This document shows positions 32,806-38,633 of a DNA stretch of 38,633 nucleotides, piece after piece (positions within the stretch are counted from its first letter, which is position 1; each line of letters starts with the position of its first letter). The stretch covers positions 1-38,633 of the forward strand of contig JAGQSO010000054.1 of assembly GCA_020439505.1 (NCBI GenBank), written 5' to 3'. The stretch comes from Acidimicrobiales bacterium (lineage in GTDB: Bacteria > Actinomycetota > Acidimicrobiia > Acidimicrobiales > Iamiaceae). The notes under the pieces were generated by a model that was not told the DNA's origin, searched no databases, and worked only from the letters and a program-made list of their open reading frames with translations. The position numbers were made by a program, and so were the translations under genes.

Positions 32806-34185
32806 CTACTTGGCGGACGCCTTGGCCTTGGTCTTGGCCTTGGCGCGCTGCTTGGAGGTGTCCAGGAAGCCCTCGTAGTTGCGCATCATCAGCTGTCCGT
32901 CGATCTGCTTGACCGTCTCCAGCGAGACGCCCACGGCGATCAGGATCGAGATTCCGAAGAACCCGAGGGACTGCCCAGCCGAGGAGTCGCCCATGGTCTT
33001 GCCCAGGATGAACGCCGGGACGAGGGCCACGCCGGCAATGAACAAGGCACCGGGCAAGGTGATCCGGTTGAGGATTCGGGCCAGGTACCGCTCGGTCTGG
33101 TAGCCGGGCCGGATACCGGGGATGAACCCGCCCTGCTTGCGGATCTGATCGGCCTGCTTGTGGGGGTCGAACTGGATGGCGGTGTAGAAGTAGGCGAAGG
33201 CCACGATCAACACGCCGTAGAAGGCCAGGTACACCGGCGAGGTGGAGCGGACCAGGTGGTCGTTGATCCACTTCTGCACTCCGACCGCCCAGTTGTCGTC
33301 CTTGGCCGGCAGGATCTGGGACAGCATCACCGGCAGGTACAGGACCGAGCTGGCGAAGATGATCGAGATCACGCCGGCGCCGTTCACCTTGAGCGGGATG
33401 TAGCTGCTCTGCCCCCCGTACATCTTGCGGCCAACCTGACGCTTGGCGAACTGCACCGGGATGCGCCGCACTCCCTGTTCGATGAACACGATCGCCACCA
33501 GTAGGGCGGTGAACATCAAGGCAACGCCCAACATCGCCGCAGTGCCCTTCTCGGCTCGGACGGTACCGAAGTTGGCGGGGAGGCGGCTGACCACCGAGGC
33601 AAAGATCAGGATCGACATGCCGTTGCCGACGCCGCGCTGGGTGACGACCTCACCCATCCACATCAGCAGGGCGAACCCGGCGGTGAGGGTGAGCACGACC
33701 AGGGCAAAGCGCCCGCTGCTGTAGGACCCGGCGAACAGGTCCACTCCCAGGCCTCCGCCGAAGGCACCCTGGCCGCCGGTGTGGAACAGGTAGGTGATGC
33801 CGGTTCCTTGAAGGAAGGCGATCGCCACACCGACGTAGCGCGTCCACTGGGTGATCTTGCGCTGGCCGACGGCCCCCTGCTCCTGCCACTGCTCGAGCTT
33901 GGGGATCACCACGCCGAGGATCTGCATGATGATCGACGCCGTGATGTACGGCATGATCCCGAGCGCGAACACCGCGAACTGGGTGATCGCGCCACCCGAG
34001 AAGGTGGACAGCAGGCCCAGCACGCCGCCCTGCTCCGCCCTCAGCTCAAGGTCCTTGATGATGCTCAGGTTGATGCCCGGCACCGGTACGTGAGAACCGA
34101 AGCGGTAGAGGGCGATCATGAAGATCGTGAACAGGAGCTTGTTGCGTAGCTCAGGGATCTTGAAGACGTTGCGGAGGGTTGACAC
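32806..34185 (-). CDS. secY: Protein translocase subunit SecY
   Basis: A 459-residue, ten-span channel subunit. Visible are TM1 (LLFTIFMIALYRFGSHVPVP), the plug region after it, PYITASIIMQILGVVIP, WTRYVGVAIAFLQGTG, the cytosolic loop KRQVGRKMYGGQSSYIPLKV, and RKQGGFIPGIRPG with its ribosome- and SecA-contacting neighbourhood. The C-terminus is lysine/alanine-rich (KQRAKAKTKAKASAK). It forms the SecYEG pore in the plasma membrane. It lies 36 nt after rplO, as in the spc operon. Confidence 0.97.
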   Translation of the reverse strand: MSTLRNVFKIPELRNKLLFTIFMIALYRFGSHVPVPGINLSIIKDLELRAEQGGVLGLLSTFSGGAITQFAVFALGIMPYITASIIMQILGVVIPKLEQWQEQGAVGQRKITQWTRYVGVAIAFLQGTGITYLFHTGGQGAFGGGLGVDLFAGSYSSGRFALVVLTLTAGFALLMWMGEVVTQRGVGNGMSILIFASVVSRLPANFGTVRAEKGTAAMLGVALMFTALLVAIVFIEQGVRRIPVQFAKRQVGRKMYGGQSSYIPLKVNGAGVISIIFASSVLYLPVMLSQILPAKDDNWAVGVQKWINDHLVRSTSPVYLAFYGVLIVAFAYFYTAIQFDPHKQADQIRKQGGFIPGIRPGYQTERYLARILNRITLPGALFIAGVALVPAFILGKTMGDSSAGQSLGFFGISILIAVGVSLETVKQIDGQLMMRNYEGFLDTSKQRAKAKTKAKASAK

Positions 34186-34221
34186 TCGCGCTCCTGGCCG
34201 GGGTGGCGATCGGGGGAAGGA

Positions 34222-34710
34222 TCAGCGGTTGGTGAACTGGTTGCCCTTGGCCGGCGGACGCCGGTCACCCCAGGGGAGGGGCAGGCGTTCGACGCTACCG
34301 CCGGCGGCCGTGATGGCCTCCTCGGCTGCCTTCGAGAAGGCATGAGCCTTGACGGTGACGGCGCGGGTGATCTCTCCCCGACCCAGGACCTTGACCAGAG
34401 CGGCCTTGCCGACCAGGCCCTTCTCGTACAGAGAGCCAGGATCGATCTCGGCCAGACCGCTGTCCTCGAGGGTGTCGAGGTTGACGGCCTGGTACTCGAC
34501 CCGGAACGGGTTGGTGAAGCCCTTCAGCTTCGGAACCCGCATGTGAAGGGGCATCTGACCACCTTCGAAGCGGGCCGGAATGGTGTTGCGGGCCTTCTGG
34601 CCCTTGGTCCCACGGCCGGCGGTCTTGCCGCCCTTGCCGCCGATGCCCCGGCCGACGCGCTTGGAGCGGCGGTTGGAGCCCGGTGCGGGCTGTAGATCGT
34701 GGACCTTCAT
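34222..34710 (-). CDS. rplO: 50S ribosomal protein L15
   Basis: A 162-residue protein. It begins [20 protein letters not shown], then GIGGKGGKTAGRGTKGQKAR, FEGGQMPLHMRVPKLKGFTN, and the C-terminal globular domain with VKAHAFSKAAEEAITAAGGS. The glycine-rich N-terminal extension threads into the 23S rRNA. The ATG overlaps the rpmD stop by one base. The C-terminal tail after VERLPLPWGD is about 12 residues longer than in many homologues. Confidence 0.96.
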   Translation of the reverse strand: MKVHDLQPAPGSNRRSKRVGRGIGGKGGKTAGRGTKGQKARNTIPARFEGGQMPLHMRVPKLKGFTNPFRVEYQAVNLDTLEDSGLAEIDPGSLYEKGLVGKAALVKVLGRGEITRAVTVKAHAFSKAAEEAITAAGGSVERLPLPWGDRRPPAKGNQFTNR

Positions 34711-34895
34711 CAGGACGCCACCTCTTCGACATTGATCAGGTGCGGAACCTTGGCCAACATCCCTCGGATCTCGGGACGGTCGGGCAGGGTGTTGGACTTG
34801 CCGATCCGGCCCAGGCCCAAGGCGCGCAGCGTGCCGCGCTGCTTGGGCTTGGCCCCGATGGCCGAGCGGGTCTGGGTGACCTTCAGATCTGCCAC
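34710..34895 (-). CDS. rpmD: 50S ribosomal protein L30
   Basis: A 61-residue protein with the L30 ferredoxin-like fold: [20 protein letters not shown], then [20 protein letters not shown] and [15 protein letters not shown]. Length is typical of the short bacterial form. It sits between rpsE (1-nt gap) and rplO (1-nt overlap). Confidence 0.95.
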   Translation of the reverse strand: MADLKVTQTRSAIGAKPKQRGTLRALGLGRIGKSNTLPDRPEIRGMLAKVPHLINVEEVAS

Positions 34896-34896
34896 G

Positions 34897-35460
34897 TCAC
34901 TTCACCTCTTCCACGACGAGCGGTCCACGCTCGCTCTCCCGGTAGGCCTCGAGGAGGCCCTTGGGAACGAACTCCTCGGGCGACAGGCCACGCAACCGGG
35001 CGACCTCATCGGGGCGCTTGAGCTGCTGGAGGCCTGCGATGGTGGCCCGGGCCACGTTGATGTGGTTGGCCGAGCCCAACGACTTGCAGAGCACGTCGTG
35101 GATACCGGCCTCTTCGAGGATGGCGCGGGCGGCACCACCGGCGATGACGCCGGTGCCGGGGGCGGCAGGCTTGAGCATGACCCGCCCGGCACCCATGACC
35201 CCGATGATCGGGTGGGTGATGGTGGAACCGGCCAGAGGCACGGTGAAGAGGTTCTTGCGGGCCTCTTCGGTGCCCTTCTGGATGGCCAGGGGGACTTCCT
35301 TGGCCTTTCCGTAGCCGAGGCCGACCCGGCCGGCACCGTCGCCGATCACCACCAGCGCGGTGAAGGAGAAACGGCGGCCGCCCTTGACGACCTTGGCCAC
35401 CCGGTTGATGTTGATGACGCGCGACTCACGCAGAGCGGCGTCAGAGTTGTTCGTGGCCAT
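34897..35460 (-). CDS. rpsE: 30S ribosomal protein S5
   Basis: A 187-residue protein. It has a double-stranded RNA-binding-like N-domain ([40 protein letters not shown]) and the C-domain with [20 protein letters not shown] and [21 protein letters not shown]5 contributes to decoding fidelity. It overlaps the rplR stop by one base (TGATG). The C-terminus ends in a short acidic tail. Confidence 0.97.
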   Translation of the reverse strand: MATNNSDAALRESRVININRVAKVVKGGRRFSFTALVVIGDGAGRVGLGYGKAKEVPLAIQKGTEEARKNLFTVPLAGSTITHPIIGVMGAGRVMLKPAAPGTGVIAGGAARAILEEAGIHDVLCKSLGSANHINVARATIAGLQQLKRPDEVARLRGLSPEEFVPKGLLEAYRESERGPLVVEEVK

Positions 35461-35822
35461 CAGAACTCCAGTCCACCTTCACGGGCGGCGTCGGCGAGCG
35501 CCTTGATGCGCCCGTGATAGAGGTTGCCACCGCGGTCGAACACCACGGCTTCGATTCCAGCGGCCTTGGCCCGCTCGGCGACCCGCTGACCGACCTTGGT
35601 AGCGGCGTCGATGTTGCCACCGCTGGCCTTCAGGTCGGCTTCGTGGGTCGAGGCCGCGGCCAGGGTACGGCCGGTGCGGTCGTCGATCACCTGGGCCGAG
35701 ATGTGGCGGTTCGACCGGAACACGGCCAGACGGGGACGCGCCGCGTCACCCCGGACCTTCTTGCGCACCCGACGATGACGACGGATGCGGGCTTCACGCT
35801 TCTGCTTTGCACTATCTGACAT
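35460..35822 (-). CDS. rplR: 50S ribosomal protein L18
   Basis: A 120-residue protein that binds 5S rRNA. The N-terminus is basic ([20 protein letters not shown]), followed by [33 protein letters not shown] and [20 protein letters not shown], ending AAREGGLEF. These are standard L18 blocks. It is separated from rplF by 102 nt that contain two hairpins. Confidence 0.97.
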   Translation of the reverse strand: MSDSAKQKREARIRRHRRVRKKVRGDAARPRLAVFRSNRHISAQVIDDRTGRTLAAASTHEADLKASGGNIDAATKVGQRVAERAKAAGIEAVVFDRGGNLYHGRIKALADAAREGGLEF

Positions 35823-35836
35823 TGTGGGTCTCCTGA

Positions 35837-35892
35837 GTCGGGCCCATCCCGACGGAATCCTTGCGTCTGGTTTGGGTCGGGCACAGCCCGAC
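35837..35892 (-). repeat. Twin hairpins between rplF and rplR
   Basis: Two copies of the same stem lie here: GTCGGG/CCCGAC at 35,837-35,853 (5-nt loop) and GTCGGGC/GCCCGAC at 35,876-35,892 (3-nt loop), both followed by GG on the plus strand. They fill the only sizeable gap (102 nt) in the spc-type operon. They could slow polymerase, protect an mRNA end or form a protein-binding site. Confidence 0.5.
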
Positions 35893-35924
35893 GGGGGTCC
35901 ACGGGAGCCGGGGCCCCCGAGTGG

Positions 35925-36464
35925 TCACTTCCCGGACTTGCCGGCCTTGCGGGCGACGTGCTCACCGAGATAGCGCACACCCTTGCCCTTGTAGGGCTCG
36001 GGCTTGCGCAGCTTGCGGATGTCAGCGGCCACCTGGCCGACGACCTCTTTGTCGGTGCCCTTGACCGCGATCCGGTTGGGCGACGGGACCTCGAAGGTGA
36101 TGCCCTCAGGAGCCTTCACCTCGATCGGATGGCTGTAGCCGAGAGCCAGATCGATGGCGTCAGGGCCCTTGGCGGTGGCGCGGTAGCCGACGCCGATGAT
36201 CTCGAGCTCCTTGGTGAAGCCGTCGGTCACACCGACGACCATGTTGTTCACCAGGGATCGCACCAGGCCGTGCATGGCCCGGGTCTGACGCTCGTCGTCG
36301 GGACGCTCCACCAGCAAGGTGTCGCCGTCCTGGCGGAGGGTGATGGTGCCAGGCAGATCACGCTGGAGGGTGCCCTTGGGACCCTTCACCGTGACCGTGC
36401 GGTCGGCGACGGTCACGTCGACGCCACCGGGCACGTTGATTGGGGACTTACCGATGCGGGACAT
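35925..36464 (-). CDS. rplF: 50S ribosomal protein L6
   Basis: A 179-residue protein with two similar domains. It begins [20 protein letters not shown] with [16 protein letters not shown], and the second domain holds [40 protein letters not shown] and the C-terminal signature [19 protein letters not shown]6 lies near the factor-binding site of the 50S subunit. It starts 9 nt after the rpsH stop. Confidence 0.97.
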   Translation of the reverse strand: MSRIGKSPINVPGGVDVTVADRTVTVKGPKGTLQRDLPGTITLRQDGDTLLVERPDDERQTRAMHGLVRSLVNNMVVGVTDGFTKELEIIGVGYRATAKGPDAIDLALGYSHPIEVKAPEGITFEVPSPNRIAVKGTDKEVVGQVAADIRKLRKPEPYKGKGVRYLGEHVARKAGKSGK

Positions 36465-36473
36465 TGTGCGCTC

Positions 36474-36878
36474 CTACCAGACGAAGCACAGGACCTCGCC
36501 GCCCACGTTGCGCTTGCGCGCCTCGCGGTCGGTCATGAGTCCCTGGCTGGTCGAGACGACAGCAACACCCAGCCCACCGAGGACCCGAGGGACCTCGCTG
36601 GCGGCCTTGTAGACGCGCAGGCCGGGCTTGGATACCCGGCGGAGGCCGGAGATGGTCCGGATCCGCTCGGGCGAGTACTTCATGGTGACGGTGAGGGTGC
36701 TCCCGGGGCGGTCCGCGTTGGCGGCCACCTTGAAGTCCTCGATGTAGCCCTCCTTCTTCAGGAGGCCAGCGAGGGCTTCCTTCTGCTTGGAGGACGGCAT
36801 GGCCACCTCGTCATGCATCGCCGTGTTGGCGTTGCGGATGCGGGTGAGCATGTCGGCGATGGGGTCGGTCATTGTCAT
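36474..36878 (-). CDS. rpsH: 30S ribosomal protein S8
   Basis: A 134-residue protein: [40 protein letters not shown] and the C-terminal [40 protein letters not shown] and LCFVW. S8 binds the central domain of 16S rRNA and can repress the spc operon. ATG 36,878 or the second ATG (MTDPIADM) may serve as the start. It follows rpsN by 12 nt. Confidence 0.97.
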   Translation of the reverse strand: MTMTDPIADMLTRIRNANTAMHDEVAMPSSKQKEALAGLLKKEGYIEDFKVAANADRPGSTLTVTMKYSPERIRTISGLRRVSKPGLRVYKAASEVPRVLGGLGVAVVSTSQGLMTDREARKRNVGGEVLCFVW

Positions 36879-36890
36879 TTCAGGCCCTCC

Positions 36891-37076
36891 TCACCAGCTC
36901 GCCTTGGTCACACCGGGGATCTCACCGGCGTGAACCATGTCGCGCAGGCAGACCCGGCAGAGTTGGAACTTGCGGTACACCGACTTCGGCCGGCCGCACT
37001 TCTGGCACCGCGTGTAAGCCCGGACCTTGAACTTGGGCTTACGGTTGGCCTTGTTGATTAGTGCCTTCTTCGCCAT
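36891..37076 (-). CDS. rpsN: 30S ribosomal protein S14, zinc-binding type Z
   Basis: A 61-residue short form: [20 protein letters not shown], then the zinc ribbon [20 protein letters not shown] and [18 protein letters not shown]. Four cysteines form the CXXC-X12-CXXC site. Type Z S14 in the spc operon is usual in actinobacteria and Firmicutes; a zinc-free paralogue may exist elsewhere. Its ATG overlaps the rplE stop by one base. Confidence 0.97.
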   Translation of the reverse strand: MAKKALINKANRKPKFKVRAYTRCQKCGRPKSVYRKFQLCRVCLRDMVHAGEIPGVTKASW

Positions 37077-37645
37077 CAGTTCTGTCCCTCACGCTTGAAC
37101 GGGAAGCCGAAGGCATCGAGCAGTGCCTTGCCCTCGGCGTTGGTACGGGCCGTGGTCACGATGGTGATGTCCATGCCTCGGGTCTGGTCGATCTTGTCGT
37201 AGTCGATCTCGGGGAAGATCAACTGCTCGGTCACGCCGAAGGTGTAGTTACCCCGGCCGTCGAAGCTGTTGGCCGGCAGGCCACGGAAGTCGCGGATACG
37301 GGGGATGGCGACCGCGATCAGGCGATCGAGGAACTCCCACATCCGGTCGCCGCGCAAGGTCACCTTGGCGCCGATGGCGTTGCCCTCGCGCAGCTTGAAC
37401 GATGCAATGGACTTGCGGGCCCGGGTGACCTGGGGCTTCTGGCCGGCGATAGCGGTCAGATCCCGCACCGCGTTCTCCAGGAGAGAGGCCTGGGCGACGG
37501 CACCGCCAACACCCATGTTGATCACGATCTTCTCGAGGCGGGGAACCTCCATGATGTTGCCCAGCGCCAAGGATTCCTTGAGCTGGTCACGGATCTGTTC
37601 GTTGTACCGCACCTTGAGGCGGGGAATTTCGGTAGCCGTGGTCAT
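37076..37645 (-). CDS. rplE: 50S ribosomal protein L5
   Basis: A 189-residue protein, with the start chosen at ATG 37,645 ([20 protein letters not shown]) because it overlaps the rplX stop as ATGA. It has [40 protein letters not shown] and the C-terminal [21 protein letters not shown]5 binds 5S rRNA and contacts the P-site tRNA. Confidence 0.97.
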   Translation of the reverse strand: MTTATEIPRLKVRYNEQIRDQLKESLALGNIMEVPRLEKIVINMGVGGAVAQASLLENAVRDLTAIAGQKPQVTRARKSIASFKLREGNAIGAKVTLRGDRMWEFLDRLIAVAIPRIRDFRGLPANSFDGRGNYTFGVTEQLIFPEIDYDKIDQTRGMDITIVTTARTNAEGKALLDAFGFPFKREGQN

Positions 37646-37959
37646 GACAGCTCTGCTCCCGTCCGCTTGCAAACGCGGACCTTCTTGCCGTCGACGATCT
37701 TGTAGCCCACCCGGGTCGGCTTGCCGTCTGACGGGCTGATCACCGCCACGTTGCTGACGTCGATCGGCTTGTCGATCTCGATGATGCCGCCGGCCTCGGT
37801 GGCCGAACGGGCTTTGCGGTGGCGCTTGGCGGTGTTCACGCCTTCGACCACCACCTTGCCCTCGCTGGGCAGAGCGGACTGGACGACGCCTTCCTTGCCC
37901 TTGTCCTTACCGGACAGGACAACGACACGGTCACCCTTGCGGATCTTCAGACCTGCCAT
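37642..37959 (-). CDS. rplX: 50S ribosomal protein L24
   Basis: A 105-residue protein with a KOW domain. It begins [20 protein letters not shown], then [40 protein letters not shown] and [18 protein letters not shown]. The start at 37,959 lies one base after the rplN stop; a longer frame into rplN is rejected. L24 initiates 50S assembly near the tunnel exit. Confidence 0.96.
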   Translation of the reverse strand: MAGLKIRKGDRVVVLSGKDKGKEGVVQSALPSEGKVVVEGVNTAKRHRKARSATEAGGIIEIDKPIDVSNVAVISPSDGKPTRVGYKIVDGKKVRVCKRTGAELS

Positions 37960-37960
37960 G

Positions 37961-38329
37961 TCAGAGCACCTCCGGGGCGAGCGACACGATGCGCATGAAC
38001 TTGCGGTCACGCAGCTCACGGCCGACCGGGCCGAAGATGCGGGTACCGCGCGGGAGCTGCTGGTCGTTGATCAGCACCGCGGCGTTCTCGTCGAAACGGA
38101 TGTAGGAACCGTCGGGACGACGCTTCTCCTTCTTGGTGCGCACGACCACGCACTTGACGACGTCGCCCTTCTTGACGCCGGCACCGGGGTTCGCGTCCTT
38201 GACGGTGGCGACGATGATGTCGCCGATCGAGGCGTAACGACGACGGGAACCGCCCAGCACCTTGATGCAGAGCACCTCTTTGGCGCCGCTGTTGTCGGCG
38301 ACCCGAAGGCGGGTTTCCTGCTGAATCAC
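37961..38329 (-). CDS. rplN: 50S ribosomal protein L14
   Basis: A 122-residue protein: [60 protein letters not shown] and [20 protein letters not shown]. Length is exactly the family norm. L14 lies at the subunit interface contacting h14 of 16S rRNA and is the target of silencing factor RsfS. It overlaps the rpsQ stop by 4 nt (ATGA). Confidence 0.97.
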   Translation of the reverse strand: MIQQETRLRVADNSGAKEVLCIKVLGGSRRRYASIGDIIVATVKDANPGAGVKKGDVVKCVVVRTKKEKRRPDGSYIRFDENAAVLINDQQLPRGTRIFGPVGRELRDRKFMRIVSLAPEVL

Positions 38330-38604
38330 TTGGCACGCTCCAAGATCTCCACGATCCGCCAGCGCTTCAGCTTGGAAAGCGGACGGGTCTCCTGAACCCG
38401 CACCCGGTCGCCGACGTTGAGGGTGTTCTCCTCGTCGTGGACGTACAGGCGCGTGGTGCGAGCCATCGTCTTGCGGTAGCGGGGGTGGGGCTTGCGGGTG
38501 GTGACTGCGACGACCGCGGTCTTGTCCATGCCGCTGGAGGTGACCAGCCCTTCACGGACCTTGCGGGCGTTCTCACGCACCTCGCCGGTGGTTTCGTCTG
38601 CCAT
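38326..38604 (-). CDS. rpsQ: 30S ribosomal protein S17
   Basis: A 92-residue protein. An unconserved, charged N-terminus of about 18 residues is followed by the OB-fold core: [60 protein letters not shown] and [17 protein letters not shown]17 is a primary 16S-binding protein. The start codon overlaps the preceding stop as TGATG. Confidence 0.96.
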   Translation of the reverse strand: MADETTGEVRENARKVREGLVTSSGMDKTAVVAVTTRKPHPRYRKTMARTTRLYVHDEENTLNVGDRVRVQETRPLSKLKRWRIVEILERAK

Positions 38605-38633
38605 CAGACCTTCTCCTCCTGGGCGAGAGCCTC
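38604..38633 (-). CDS. rpmC: 50S ribosomal protein L29, C-terminal end only
   Basis: Only the last ten codons lie in the window: EALAQEEKV and a stop overlapping the rpsQ start (TGATG). The identity rests on the invariant order rplP-rpmC-rpsQ and on the charged C-terminus; the sequence alone is too short to prove it. Confidence 0.6.
   Translation of the reverse strand, partial: EALAQEEKV

Overview
The window looks like a chromosomal segment from a high-GC Gram-positive bacterium (Actinomycetota). The evidence is the GC-rich codon use, the S10/spc/alpha ribosomal order joined to secY-adk-map-infA, a zinc-ribbon S14, a UPF0182 membrane protein, a DivIVA-type coiled-coil protein, and frequent GTG/TTG starts with 1-4 nt gene overlaps. 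A deep-branching class such as Acidimicrobiia would fit, but that is inference. Almost everything lies on the minus strand.

Region 1 (1-10,470) is an accessory island next to an initiator tRNA gene. It starts with the N-terminal part of a tyrosine integrase that runs off the left edge (1-442). It ends with a decayed second copy of the same integrase start (about 10,068-10,258), just before tRNA-fMet (10,522-10,598). Between them is an eleven-gene minus-strand operon (9,962 down to 960), nearly every junction overlapping by 1-8 nt. In transcription order it encodes: a small membrane protein, a MoaA-like radical SAM enzyme, a B12-domain-type radical SAM enzyme, an S66 (LD-carboxypeptidase/MccF-like) peptidase, a class II lysyl-tRNA-synthetase-like protein without anticodon-binding domain, small unknown protein A, a PHP hydrolase, an SDR oxidoreductase, small protein B (a paralogue of A), a WYL regulator and an HhH-GPD DNA glycosylase. 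Upstream are a perfect 10-bp-arm palindrome and TGTCA-type repeats in 9-nt register. I do not recognise this gene set as a described system. It is the best candidate here for something new: two radical SAM enzymes, an amino-acid-activating enzyme and an MccF-like peptidase suggest synthesis of, or protection from, an aminoacylated small molecule, or a macromolecule modification.

Region 2 (10,522-20,178) is backbone: tRNA-fMet with promoter and terminator, a zinc alcohol dehydrogenase, a UPF0182 membrane protein, a DivIVA-like coiled-coil protein whose C-terminus resembles a phage Mu gpF head-morphogenesis domain, a PDZ-Lon (YlbL-type) membrane protease, a HEAT-repeat protein and a DUF2237 protein.

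Region 3 (20,237-25,635) handles amino-sugar and acyl-carrier functions: acpS, a possible tiny membrane ORF, an unusually long (1153 aa) GlmS-like protein and glmM, which is preceded by a leader with mutually exclusive hairpins.

Region 4 (25,827-38,633) is the ribosomal superoperon, all minus strand: rpmC (partial), rpsQ, rplN, rplX, rplE, rpsN, rpsH, rplF, rplR, rpsE, rpmD, rplO, secY, adk, map, infA, rpmJ, rpsM, rpsK, rpsD, rpoA, rplQ, truA, rplM, rpsI. Points of note are an apparent CTG start for infA and twin hairpins between rplR and rplF.
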